A stretch of 32,220 nucleotides of DNA from a virus. Under the pieces are notes generated by a model, which was given only the letters and a program-made list of their open reading frames with translations, ran no database searches and had not been told where the DNA came from. Below are positions 14,095-21,981 of the stretch, one piece after another. Where the stretch lies: positions 1 to 32,220 of the IMG/VR virus record IMGVR_UViG_3300027976_000123; one strand, 5' to 3'. The translations under genes and the position numbers were made by a program. The first letter of the stretch is position 1. Every line of letters starts with the position of its first letter.

Positions 14095-14819
14095 AAAAAA
14101 CTTTGGATTCCTTTGATTGCTATATCCTCTTTATATTTACATTTAGGACATTCAAAAGATACATCTTTTTTCACTTCAGGCACAGTATCAAAAAAGTCTT
14201 TAAATTTAGCTAAATCTTTTTGTTGAAGACTATCTACAAATTCTGACAACTCTTCTCTATTTGTATCTTTAGCATGGTACATTTGGTCTTTATCGTAAAT
14301 ATAATCAATACAGTCAATTAATACATTTGACATAACTTCGGATTCGCCGAGACTTTCATATTTCTCAACCATTTCAAATGTTGGATATTTTAAAACTATT
14401 CCAAGATTTTCGTTGATTTGTATTTTGTTTGTATGGTCTGGATTCTTATAAGGCTCAATCTCTAATAGATTAACATCAATCTCAACTATTCCCAAACATT
14501 TTTTATCTTCACCTTCTTCATTTTTGACAGTGTTATTACATTTATAATTTAAATGAACAACCTCTTCGACTGACCTTGCTCTTAGATGTATGAATAGCCA
14601 TTCCAAGTCGAATGTTGGTAAATTATCTATATCTAATTCGTCAATGATACAGTTTTTTAATACCTGTCTAATTACATTAATAGTTTCTTTAGGGTCATCT
14701 GATTCAGACGCCATTAAGAATAACTTTTGTTCTTTTACAAGAAACGGTCTAAATCTCACCGGTTTTCCTGTTGATATCAAATTCACCTCATAAGTAGGCA
14801 CATCTAACTTTGGTAACAT
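14088..14819 (-). CDS. 26: gp26-like baseplate hub assembly protein
   Basis: The 243-residue protein has the T4_baseplate (gp26) family pattern: LPKLDVPTYEVNL at the start, RFRPFLVKEQKLFLMA (22-37), a KNCIIDELDIDNLPTFDLEW segment and LRARSVEEV. It has four cysteines, one pair spaced as CPKC near the end (SFECPKCKYKEDI), suggesting a zinc ribbon. A GAGG ribosome site lies upstream. In T4 gp26 takes part in hub assembly with gp51, gp28 and gp29. It is encoded immediately before the gp51-like frame and the tape measure. The gene ends with a slippery heptamer three codons before its stop. Confidence 0.85.
   Translation of the reverse strand: MLPKLDVPTYEVNLISTGKPVRFRPFLVKEQKLFLMASESDDPKETINVIRQVLKNCIIDELDIDNLPTFDLEWLFIHLRARSVEEVVHLNYKCNNTVKNEEGEDKKCLGIVEIDVNLLEIEPYKNPDHTNKIQINENLGIVLKYPTFEMVEKYESLGESEVMSNVLIDCIDYIYDKDQMYHAKDTNREELSEFVDSLQQKDLAKFKDFFDTVPEVKKDVSFECPKCKYKEDIAIKGIQSFFV
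14094..14100 (-). promoter_or_regulatory. Probable -1 ribosomal frameshift site (T TTT TTC)
   Basis: In gene 26 the zero-frame codons are AGT TTT TTC GTC TAA, giving the heptamer T TTT TTC, a canonical X XXY YYZ site. After a one-base slip both tRNAs re-pair fully with TTT TTT. The new frame runs 67 codons instead of ending two codons later. No clear downstream stem was identified by eye. Confidence 0.65.
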
Positions 14820-14843
14820 AATAACCTCGCTTTAATATATATT

Positions 14844-15587
14844 TTAAATTTTTGCAAATGGTGATAGTCTAGAACCAGCAACACCAAGTAATGATGTAGC
14901 AGCTTGACCTAAATCATAACCACCTTCATATACGACTCTATATTTCTGATATGCAAATTGCACAGATAATCTATGAAAATTATCATCAGACCAGTTGAGA
15001 GTTTGTGGTGCAATTCCAACTGGAAAAGCATCTAACAACTCAACTATATAAACTCGTTTAATAAACTCATCATATTGTATAACTTTTACATTACACATAT
15101 AACGAGACTTTTCTCCCTTAGGAAATCTTACATTGTTTGTATCTGAAGGATGAATTGATTCCATCCACTTATCAAACAATTTTCTTTCATAGAAATCATT
15201 CGTACATAAAAATGTTAAATTCATGTCACTGTACATAGATTGATATGGAACTTTAAATGTTGGACCATAAATCTTAACATCAGCTGTAGCAAGTGTTCTG
15301 CCAGGCAATTCAGCTGCCTCACACTGTAGTGATAAGTAACGAGATATAGATGAGTTTCCTGACTTAGAGAATCCATCTTCAGGTGCTCCACCTAAAGCGC
15401 CATTGATTGCATCAGATACATCGGCAAATACTGAATTGGGAAAATTCAATATCTTTTCTATAATTGAATTGCCAATATGATTAGCAATAGCTGGTGGAAT
15501 AGGCAAGATGACTTCGAACCGATTTGGTTTCGCTAGGCCGTCTTTACCGTGAATATTTGATAAAAATAAATTAGGTGAGAATGACAT
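14844..15587 (-). CDS. gp19-family tail tube-like protein (candidate gp54)
   Basis: The 247-residue protein has the T4 gp19 family pattern: KPNRFEVILPIPP near the start, then LQCEAAELPGRTLATADVKI, a GPTFKVPYQSMYSDMNLTF segment, FLCTNDFYERKLFDKWM, and IKRVYIVELLDAFPVGI. This fold is shared by the tube protein gp19 and the baseplate-tube initiator gp54. Its size, larger than gp19 (163) and smaller than gp54 (320), and its place among baseplate genes favour the gp54 role, but a major tube subunit cannot be excluded. It starts directly at the stop of the upstream gene. Confidence 0.75.
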   Translation of the reverse strand: MSFSPNLFLSNIHGKDGLAKPNRFEVILPIPPAIANHIGNSIIEKILNFPNSVFADVSDAINGALGGAPEDGFSKSGNSSISRYLSLQCEAAELPGRTLATADVKIYGPTFKVPYQSMYSDMNLTFLCTNDFYERKLFDKWMESIHPSDTNNVRFPKGEKSRYMCNVKVIQYDEFIKRVYIVELLDAFPVGIAPQTLNWSDDNFHRLSVQFAYQKYRVVYEGGYDLGQAATSLLGVAGSRLSPFAKI

Positions 15588-16165
15588 TAAAATTTCTTCC
15601 TTGAATCGTTATATACTTGGTTTGTTGAAGCACCCTTAAAGTCTTCAACTGGTAATAATGCGGCTATATCCCACTCGTCAGCATTAATTTGTAAGAACCG
15701 TGATTGTACATGGTTATATAAATATCTCTTGATACATGGTGTTGCTTCGAATGCTTTTGAAGCAGACTTTAGAAAACTATAACTCAATCTAAATTTAGTT
15801 TTATCATCATATTGACTATTGGTTAACGTTTCACTTAACTTATCTAATAAAATAACTCTATTCTTTGGATGGATATAATGTAAATTCAATCCTAAAAAAC
15901 CATCTTTATATTCTTCGACTGGAATGACCAAAGGGAATCTATCGTAATATTGTAGTTTCTCTTTAGTTTTAGGGTCATAATAATAAAAATACATTTTACC
16001 AATGATTGTAGAAGACTTTAAATTATTTCTATCGCTCATCAAATTGGTGCGAGAAACTGTTAATTCTTGTATCTTGGCTTTCAACCAATCACGAGATGAA
16101 GCAGTTCGAGGTTTTATTCCCTCTTTTGCTAATGATTCTCTGATTCTATCTAATAAGTAAGGCAT
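15587..16165 (-). CDS. Conserved T4-like virion protein, possible gp2 DNA-end protector
   Basis: The 192-residue protein has a helical N-terminus (LLDRIRESLAKEGIKP) followed by a conserved-looking core: GKMYFYYYDPKTKEKLQYYD, FPLVIPVEEYKDGFLGLNLH, and YIHPKNRVILLDKL. I recognise this core as common to T4-like aquatic phages but cannot fix its name. In T4, gene 2 lies next to gene 4, and here the upstream neighbour is gp4, so gp2 is a reasonable guess. It is shorter than T4 gp2 (274 residues). A TATAAATA motif lies between its start codon and the gp4 stop. Confidence 0.6.
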   Translation of the reverse strand: MPYLLDRIRESLAKEGIKPRTASSRDWLKAKIQELTVSRTNLMSDRNNLKSSTIIGKMYFYYYDPKTKEKLQYYDRFPLVIPVEEYKDGFLGLNLHYIHPKNRVILLDKLSETLTNSQYDDKTKFRLSYSFLKSASKAFEATPCIKRYLYNHVQSRFLQINADEWDIAALLPVEDFKGASTNQVYNDSRKKF

Positions 16166-16169
16166 TATC

Positions 16170-16177
16170 TATTTATA
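16170..16177 (-). promoter_or_regulatory. T4-type late promoter motif between gp4 and the next gene
   Basis: On the - strand the gp4 stop TGA is followed directly by TATAAATA and then, after 4 bases, by the next start codon. The motif is a perfect T4 late -10 element. The spacing leaves no leader, as at 21970 on the + strand. Confidence 0.4.
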
Positions 16178-16609
16178 TCAAATGCCTAAGTCTTTTTCGG
16201 TTACTAGCATAAATTGCCAACCATGTTCACGACAGAACAAATCTGCAGCTCTCCATTTTTCTTGATTGATAGCATATGTGATTGATTCAGATATGAATGT
16301 TTTAGTTTTTCTTTTTTGAGTAGGCGCTTTTGTTTGTTTTTCGGGTTTAACTTCTAACACTAAAGTCTTTTGTTTACCATTCTTTTGTAACATACGACAA
16401 ACAAAGTCCGGGAAATAACGATGAGGTTTTTGGTCCACAGGTGAGCGATATGGTACGATTAGTTCTTCACTAGACCACCATATGCATTTCTTTTCATTAT
16501 CTAAGTAGTTCATAACACGGCGTTCCCAACTAGAGCGATAAATAATGTTAGTAGGGTTACCTTTATATTTACTTGGATTTTTAGGGGTAAATTTTCCAGA
16601 ATAAGGCAT
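16178..16609 (-). CDS. 4: gp4 head completion protein
   Basis: The 143-residue protein matches T4 gp4 (150 residues) almost throughout: GKFTPKNPSKYKG, NIIYRSSWE, WWSSEELIVPYRSPVDQKPH, RYFPDFVCRM, then KTKTFISESITYAINQEKW, AADLFC and LVTEKDL. T4 gp4 finishes the DNA-filled head so that the tail can attach. The YFPDF and LVLEVKP segments resemble a nuclease-like TnsA/PD-(D/E)XK fold. It is the first gene of the - strand operon and is divergent from gp48. Confidence 0.93.
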   Translation of the reverse strand: MPYSGKFTPKNPSKYKGNPTNIIYRSSWERRVMNYLDNEKKCIWWSSEELIVPYRSPVDQKPHRYFPDFVCRMLQKNGKQKTLVLEVKPEKQTKAPTQKRKTKTFISESITYAINQEKWRAADLFCREHGWQFMLVTEKDLGI

Positions 16610-16614
16610 AAATA
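16607..16614 (+). promoter_or_regulatory. T4-type late promoter motif for the baseplate operon
   Basis: CATAAATA lies 37 bases before the gp48 start in the 42-base divergent gap and overlaps the gp4 start codon on the other strand. Spacing to the ATG suits a normal leader. For the - strand only an imperfect motif, TATAACTA (16632-16625), is seen. This is probably the late promoter of the + strand baseplate genes. Confidence 0.45.
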
Positions 16615-16651
16615 CTACTTATGCTAGTTATAACACGAAACGGATAAAAAT

Positions 16652-17977
16652 ATGTCACTTTTTGGCTTTGGCGATATCAAATTTAACAACGATAAACGAG
16701 ACGGCTTCGGTCCTTTAGCTGCTTTAGAAGGCACAGAGTATCAAAGAGAGACTTTCAGATATCCAACAGATGTTGGTGCCTTTGATAAAGGTCATTACAT
16801 GGTGTTTTATGTTCGTGAACAAAATAGAGATGCAATTGCAGCAGGTTTTTCTGGCAGCAAGGATATACCTTTACCAAAGTTTGAACCAGGGTCTGAAACT
16901 TATCAAAACATAAGAACTGGAAGTGAACTAAGTTCAAAAATATCAAGTGGCGCCAATCAAATAAAATCAGCTGTTGGTAATATGGGCGGTAGTTTTACTT
17001 CAAAGATTTCATCATTGGGGGGGTCAATGGACGGATTTGCTGGAGGTTCAATTAGTGGTGCAATCAATAGTATCGGCAATAAAATTAAAGGCGGAGCATC
17101 TAGTATATTTGGACAGACTAATGTTCTTAAAGGCAATACACAATCAACAAGCAAAATATTAGACTATAATTTCCAAAAGATAACTAGCAGTAAACTCATA
17201 AACACAACAACACGCACAAAAGAAGCTATAGCAATATACATGCCTGATACTTTGATGTATAACCACACACAATCTTATAGTTCGGCTCAATTGGGCGGAG
17301 GAATAGCTGGAGCTATATTGGCGGCTGGCAGGTCAGCTGTTGAAAGCTTTAAAAAGAATGGTGGAAAATTAGATGGTGGAACATTATTAAAGTCCGCGAC
17401 CGCAGGGCTCAAGGAATTAGCTAGTGCTTCTGCGGCTGGAGCTGTTGAATCACTGGTCGGAGGCGCCGCCGGAAATGCAGATATGGGAAAAGCAGCATCA
17501 ATAGCATTATTAGGTCAAATACAAAACCCGATGTTAGAAATGATATACTCGTCTCCTAACTTCAGAAAATTTCAATTTGACTTTCTCTTTTATCCTAGAG
17601 ATGAAACGGAGGCACTAGAAGTTCAGAATATTCTAGATAGGTTTAAATATCATCAAGCACCAGAATTTGGTACTGGCATAAATCAGGAAAGTGGTGCAAC
17701 ATTAAGACCACCATCAGAATTTGATATCAAGTTCTATTATGGCGCAGGTGAAAACCCAAACATTCCAGAGATTGCTCAAGGTTGTGTATTAGAAACTATT
17801 GATGTGAATTATGCACCTAACGGCGCCTCGTTCTATGAAGTACCTGGTGAAAATATTCCAGCTCTTGGTCGTACGGGTATGCCAACAGCTGTTCAACTAA
17901 CACTGAACTTTACAGAAACAAGGATTCTTACAAAGAATGATTTGAGAAATCCTGCTAAAGAGGGAGGAAGCAGATAA
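16652..17977 (+). CDS. 48: gp48 baseplate-tail tube cap protein
   Basis: The 441-residue protein matches the T4 gp48 layout. An N-terminal beta region has YQRETFRYPTDVG and GHYMVFYVREQN. A long Gly/Ser-rich low-complexity middle (about 90-300) follows. A conserved C-terminal half has RKFQFDFLFYPRDETEALEV, a FKYHQAPEF segment, VLETIDVNYAPNG and AVQLTLNFTETRILTKNDL. T4 gp48 (364 residues) forms the ring on the hub that nucleates the tail tube with gp54. It shares a TAATG junction with gp53. Confidence 0.88.
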   Translation: MSLFGFGDIKFNNDKRDGFGPLAALEGTEYQRETFRYPTDVGAFDKGHYMVFYVREQNRDAIAAGFSGSKDIPLPKFEPGSETYQNIRTGSELSSKISSGANQIKSAVGNMGGSFTSKISSLGGSMDGFAGGSISGAINSIGNKIKGGASSIFGQTNVLKGNTQSTSKILDYNFQKITSSKLINTTTRTKEAIAIYMPDTLMYNHTQSYSSAQLGGGIAGAILAAGRSAVESFKKNGGKLDGGTLLKSATAGLKELASASAAGAVESLVGGAAGNADMGKAASIALLGQIQNPMLEMIYSSPNFRKFQFDFLFYPRDETEALEVQNILDRFKYHQAPEFGTGINQESGATLRPPSEFDIKFYYGAGENPNIPEIAQGCVLETIDVNYAPNGASFYEVPGENIPALGRTGMPTAVQLTLNFTETRILTKNDLRNPAKEGGSR

Positions 17978-18630
17978 TGGCAAGATATTTTAATTTCTTC
18001 CCGGTAACACCATATACAAGTAACACTCAAACTGATGGTGTTGATACAGCTACTAATATAATTTCTAGATTTGGTTTTGAAAAGAAACTAAAAGAAAACG
18101 CAAATGCTTTCTACAAATATTCCATTAAAGATAGTGACACGCCAGAAATTATTGCACACAAATATTATGGTCATTCTGAAAGGCATTGGATTGTATTATC
18201 ATTTAATGACATTATAGACCCACAATTTGATTGGCCATTACAATATGACCAATTCATTAGTTTCGTTAGTGATAAGTATGCATCTCAAGGTGCAGCTAAC
18301 ACAACAGTTCAAACTGGATTGGAATGGTGTCAAGATGTGAATAACACACAAGCTTATTATAAAGTTGTTACAAGAACCAACCCAGCAGACGGCACTGTAA
18401 TTGCAGAAAAGATTGAAATAGATTCAGCCACTTATGCAAATGTAGGGGCATCAACAATAGTTTACACAACATCTGATGGCAAGAAGACATCTCAGGCTAT
18501 CACAAAACTGAAGACTACATATTATGATTATGAAGAGGAAGTGAACGAGGGTAAGAGGGAGATTAATTTATTACAAAGTCAGTTTGTTACTGAGGTTGAA
18601 AAAGAATTTAAACGAGTTATTTCTGAATGA
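17977..18630 (+). CDS. 53: gp53 baseplate wedge protein
   Basis: The 217-residue protein has the gp53 pattern: FFPVTPY near the start, YKYSIKDSDTPEIIAHKYYG (residues about 46-65), then HSERHWIVLSFNDIIDPQFDWPL. This equals the T4 segment with NAIYGNPQLYWVLLMCNDNYDP, a LysM-like fold. The C-terminus is helical (YDYEEEVNEGKREINLL then LQSQFVTEVEKEF). In T4 gp53 clamps wedges together. It overlaps gp48 by one base and gp27 by four. Confidence 0.9.
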   Translation: MARYFNFFPVTPYTSNTQTDGVDTATNIISRFGFEKKLKENANAFYKYSIKDSDTPEIIAHKYYGHSERHWIVLSFNDIIDPQFDWPLQYDQFISFVSDKYASQGAANTTVQTGLEWCQDVNNTQAYYKVVTRTNPADGTVIAEKIEIDSATYANVGASTIVYTTSDGKKTSQAITKLKTTYYDYEEEVNEGKREINLLQSQFVTEVEKEFKRVISE

Positions 18631-19967
18631 GTGAAATAACGATTACTAACCCTGTTCAATTTTTTGTTAAAGAAGTTGCAATTATTACAAAGAATGGGGC
18701 AAAACTTGATTTACAAAAAGTATTTGAAGAAATTAATATATTTGATTCATTGTTCTTACCTGTAGTTAATGGAAATATTCTTATTAGTGATTCTATTGGG
18801 CTCTCAAATAAACTAGCGCTCGATGGTTCAGAAGCTCTTCTCCTTGAGATAGCAAAAGATAAAGATTCAGAAATAGCTTCTTATAAAAAAGCATTTCGTA
18901 TTTATAAACAAACAGATAGAAACAATACTAATCAAAGTAACGAAGCGTATATTCTCCATTTCGTTTCAGATGAATTGTTGTTTTCTGACCAACAGCGGGT
19001 TACACAAAGTTATACGGGAAAATATTCAGATATTGTAGCATCTATTATGTTTGATTATCTACAAGTACCAGCAAACAATTTAGGTGGTATTTTAGCAGAC
19101 ACTAGTGGTGTAAGAAAGGTTGTTATACCTAATTTAAGACCTTTAGAGGCTATTGAATGGTGTGCTAAACGTTCGGTTGATGTTTTAAATTCACCAAGTT
19201 ATGTTTTTTATCAAAACGTATCTGGTTATAATTTTGTAGGGTTGTCTGACTTATTAACAATGCCTGCAATATTAGATGTTAGATTTCAGGCTAAAAATAT
19301 AGCTGGCCAATCTAAATTTTCTGAGTTATCTGGAGCTAGAAGTTATGAAGTGATTGCACAAAGCGATTCACTGGAAAAAACAAGAAGTGGTATTAATGCT
19401 GGCAAGTTTATTGGATTTGACCCAATAACAAGAACCATAGCTACAAGAGGAATAAGTTTTATTGATACATATTTATCAATGCGGCATGGAAATAAAACTC
19501 CAAATATAACAGACATGTTGAATAAATCTGGACAAAGTAATATGGAAGCATTTGACTCTAAAAAGGCATTAAGTATATTTGGTGCTGGCAGAAAATATAG
19601 TGCATACATTAAAGCAAAAGACCCCGAGTCGCTTACATATATTGAACCATATGAAGATTTAGTATTTCAAAGAAAATCAATCATGAAACAATTGATGTCT
19701 AAACGTCTGAAGTTTGTTATGCCTGGTAATTTTCAATTATCATCAGGATATAATGTTGACGTTAAGATTCCAGAACTCGCAATCAAAGAAGATGGCATAG
19801 AGACTGAAGATTTATCTTTAAATGGTAAACATCTAATTGTAGCATCAAGACATATTATATCATTTGACAAACACGAAACAATTATTGAAGTAGCTTCCAC
19901 ATCAACTAATAAAGAACAAGTACATGCTTCTAACCCAAATCAAACATCTGCGGTGGAAAATTATTAA
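18627..19967 (+). CDS. 27: gp27-like baseplate hub protein
   Basis: The 446-residue protein has the beta-rich organisation of T4 gp27 (391 residues), the trimeric hub ring that holds gp5. The start VKEVAIITKNGAKLDLQKVF, then FEEINIFDSLFLPVVNGNIL, is typical of the tail hub domain. A middle part with YTGKYSDIVASIMFDYL followed by LRPLEAIEWCAKRS matches the family, as does a C-terminal ring domain with GYNVDVKIPEL and GKHLIVASRHIISFD. It lies just before gp5, its partner, with a 2-base gap. Assignment is by pattern and order. Confidence 0.82.
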   Translation: MSEITITNPVQFFVKEVAIITKNGAKLDLQKVFEEINIFDSLFLPVVNGNILISDSIGLSNKLALDGSEALLLEIAKDKDSEIASYKKAFRIYKQTDRNNTNQSNEAYILHFVSDELLFSDQQRVTQSYTGKYSDIVASIMFDYLQVPANNLGGILADTSGVRKVVIPNLRPLEAIEWCAKRSVDVLNSPSYVFYQNVSGYNFVGLSDLLTMPAILDVRFQAKNIAGQSKFSELSGARSYEVIAQSDSLEKTRSGINAGKFIGFDPITRTIATRGISFIDTYLSMRHGNKTPNITDMLNKSGQSNMEAFDSKKALSIFGAGRKYSAYIKAKDPESLTYIEPYEDLVFQRKSIMKQLMSKRLKFVMPGNFQLSSGYNVDVKIPELAIKEDGIETEDLSLNGKHLIVASRHIISFDKHETIIEVASTSTNKEQVHASNPNQTSAVENY

Positions 19968-19969
19968 TT

Positions 19970-20959
19970 ATGGAAAATGAAGATAAAAAAGACTTCGCTG
20001 GTAAAAATGGATTTACTTGGTGGGTTGGTGTTATTGAAGATAGAAAAGACCCACTCAAACTAGGTAGATGTAAAGTAAGATGTGTTGGTTGGCACGCTGA
20101 TGATAAGATGCGATTGCCTACTTCAGATTTGCCTTGGGCAATGCCATCACTTCCAGTAAATAATAATACCACTTATACGTCTAAAGAAGGTGATATGGTA
20201 TTTGGTTTTTTTGTTGATGGTGAAAATGCACAAGAACTAGTTATGTTAGGAGTTATGCCTGGTATCCCATTGGCGGCTGCAGACAATCAATCAGCTTTTA
20301 ATGACCCACGAACAGATGCAGAATTAACATTAGCACCTAGGCCTCCAAAGACAAAGACATACAATACTGACGGAACAGGAATTGTTGTTACAGAAGAAGA
20401 CAAAGCAAGTTTAAATCCATTGATTCTTGATGAACCAACAACATCACGAATTGCTAGAAATGATTCAGATACAATAACAAAGACTTTTATCCAAGAAAGA
20501 AAAGATAATGTTGTAAAAGATATACCAACATTCAATTCAACTTGGTCTGAACCAGAAACAAAATATAATACAAATTATCCATATAATCATGTAACGCAAA
20601 CAGAGTCCGGACATGTATTTGAAATTGATGATACCCCAGGCGCAGAAAGATTACAAAAAGCACATCGTAATGGGTCGTTTGAGGAATTATATCCAGATGG
20701 CGACAAAGTAACTAAAGTTACAAAAAATAACTATGAAATAGTAATGGGCGATGAGAGTGTTTATATTATGGGTAAATGTAACATCACTGTTCAAGGTGAT
20801 GCTGAGATTTATGTAAAGAAAAATATGTATGCGAAGATAGATGGTAATGTAGAAGTTGATGTTAAAGGCAACTACAATGAAAAAGTTGGTGGAACATATA
20901 CAGTTACTTCAGATGGCAATATGAAGTTTGTTGCACCTAAGATAGACTTGAATCCATAA
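19970..20959 (+). CDS. 5: gp5 baseplate hub/spike protein without lysozyme domain
   Basis: The 329-residue protein has the gp5 N-terminal OB fold (about 14-120): FTWWVGVIEDRKDPLKLGRC, KVRCVGWH, LPWAMPSLP and EGDMVFGFFVDGENAQE. A mostly disordered linker (120-205) follows. A C-terminal trimeric beta-helix spike (about 245-329) has repeats such as YEIVMGDESVYIMGK, ITVQGDAEIYVK and VEVDVKGNYNEKVGG. T4 gp5 has a lysozyme domain between OB fold and helix; there is none here (no EG...D...T pattern). A lysozyme domain exists in a separate - strand gene about 8 kb away. Confidence 0.9.
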   Translation: MENEDKKDFAGKNGFTWWVGVIEDRKDPLKLGRCKVRCVGWHADDKMRLPTSDLPWAMPSLPVNNNTTYTSKEGDMVFGFFVDGENAQELVMLGVMPGIPLAAADNQSAFNDPRTDAELTLAPRPPKTKTYNTDGTGIVVTEEDKASLNPLILDEPTTSRIARNDSDTITKTFIQERKDNVVKDIPTFNSTWSEPETKYNTNYPYNHVTQTESGHVFEIDDTPGAERLQKAHRNGSFEELYPDGDKVTKVTKNNYEIVMGDESVYIMGKCNITVQGDAEIYVKKNMYAKIDGNVEVDVKGNYNEKVGGTYTVTSDGNMKFVAPKIDLNP

Positions 20960-21222
20960 TGCATGAATTTATATTATTGATAGATGGCAAACAGAAGACT
21001 TTTCATAACTACGAAGATATTCCTGAGAATTTTCAACATGTCATTAAATTTGCACCAGAGATACCAGAGGGTCCGCACACTGAAGAACAACATGAAGAAA
21101 TTAATTTGTGGAATAATAAGTTACAAATTTTAATGCGAAGAGAAAGAGAATCTATATTAGATATTTTTTATCCACCATCAGATGCAGTAAGAAAAGCACA
21201 GGAGAATTGGAATGTCGGTTAG
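20959..21222 (+). CDS. Small hypothetical protein in the baseplate operon
   Basis: The 87-residue acidic protein overlaps gp5 by one base (TAATG) and the next gene by 11 bases. It starts with a short beta pair (EFILLIDGKQKTFHNYEDIP) and continues with a helix (HEEINLWNNKLQILMRRERES). There is no known motif. Tight coupling in the tail operon suggests a structural or assembly role. Confidence 0.7.
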   Translation: MHEFILLIDGKQKTFHNYEDIPENFQHVIKFAPEIPEGPHTEEQHEEINLWNNKLQILMRRERESILDIFYPPSDAVRKAQENWNVG

Positions 21223-21667
21223 TGTAAGTGTTGTCCCAGGCGCAGATACGGTTGTGTCATCAACTCTTAGGGTTGGAACAATTAATGCAACCGTAATAGC
21301 TGAAGGAGATGCTGGCGAAAGTATTACTAATGTGACTTCAACTACACATACAGGAATTAATGTAACACCTGGAACAGACTCTTGTACACTAGTTGGAACT
21401 TATGAGGATTCTTATACTGATACATTTACTTATGTAGAAAGAGAAAAGAGTGACTTGAATAGTACACCCGTAACAATAGTTGGACTTGCTAATTTACCAA
21501 GTGGCAAAACATATTACAACTTAAGTCAAGACACTAGAACCCATGTTACTAAGTCGTATACGATATCGGTAATTTATGATGGAGGTACAGAGAATTTTAC
21601 TGTTACACAAGATATTTATAATACATGGGATGCGATTAAAGATGCAGTTGCGTCCTATTATGATTGA
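21212..21667 (+). CDS. Hypothetical beta-rich tail protein
   Basis: The 151-residue protein has a GGAG ribosome site overlapping the 3' end of the previous gene. It is rich in Thr, Val and Ser, with alternating beta patterns (VSVSVVPGADTVVSS, TVTQDIYNTWDAIKDAVASYYD) and no signal peptide. Position between gp5 and the PAAR tip suggests it is part of the spike or hub area. No family is recognised. Confidence 0.65.
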   Translation: MSVSVSVVPGADTVVSSTLRVGTINATVIAEGDAGESITNVTSTTHTGINVTPGTDSCTLVGTYEDSYTDTFTYVEREKSDLNSTPVTIVGLANLPSGKTYYNLSQDTRTHVTKSYTISVIYDGGTENFTVTQDIYNTWDAIKDAVASYYD

Positions 21668-21678
21668 GGAGAAATGAA

Positions 21679-21969
21679 ATGCCAGCAGCAACTAGAATTG
21701 GAGATGCAGACATAGCACATTGTTCTGGAATGGTCAGAGCATCTGGAAGTGGTAACGTATCTGTTAATGGAATACCTTGGAGTAGACAGGGTGACAATAA
21801 CACCGGACACCTACTTCCAGGCACACCATGCCCGGCACACGTTGCCCCAATTACAACAGGTTCAACGACTGTTTTTGTTAATTCAAAGGGAGCTGGACGA
21901 ATAGGTGATGCAATTACAGGCTGCACGTCAGTTGCTCAAGGTTCTACCAACGTTTTTGCTGGAGGTTGA
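21679..21969 (+). CDS. 5.4: PAAR-domain spike-tip protein (gp5.4-like)
   Basis: The ATG at 21679 follows a GAGGAG ribosome site, so the longer frame from 21664 is rejected. The 96-residue protein is one PAAR domain: MPAATRIGDADIAHCSG, GNVSVNGIPWSRQGD, then HLLPGTPCPAHVAP, TTVFVNSKGAGRIGDAITG and a final GSTNVFAGG. His and Cys residues in these loops can bind the metal at the tip. T4 gp5.4 caps the gp5 spike that pierces the outer membrane. Its place between gp5 and gp25 fits. Confidence 0.92.
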   Translation: MPAATRIGDADIAHCSGMVRASGSGNVSVNGIPWSRQGDNNTGHLLPGTPCPAHVAPITTGSTTVFVNSKGAGRIGDAITGCTSVAQGSTNVFAGG

Positions 21970-21977
21970 TATAAATA
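21970..21977 (+). promoter_or_regulatory. T4-type late promoter motif before gp25
   Basis: The stop TGA of the PAAR gene is followed directly by a perfect TATAAATA and, after 4 bases, by the gp25 ATG. The layout is almost identical to the junction at 16165-16180 on the - strand. The distance would place the transcription start at the start codon. Confidence 0.4.
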
Positions 21978-21981
21978 GAAC

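Noticed and set aside
15717-15724. TATAAATA on the + strand within the candidate gp2 gene (similar copies at 5144 and 28209)
   Set aside because: Inside genes and with no start codon at a suitable distance in the right orientation; such motifs are expected by chance in AT-rich DNA.
19970-20959. Hidden lysozyme domain in gp5
   Set aside because: The linker between OB fold and beta-helix is too short and lacks the Glu-Asp-Thr pattern.
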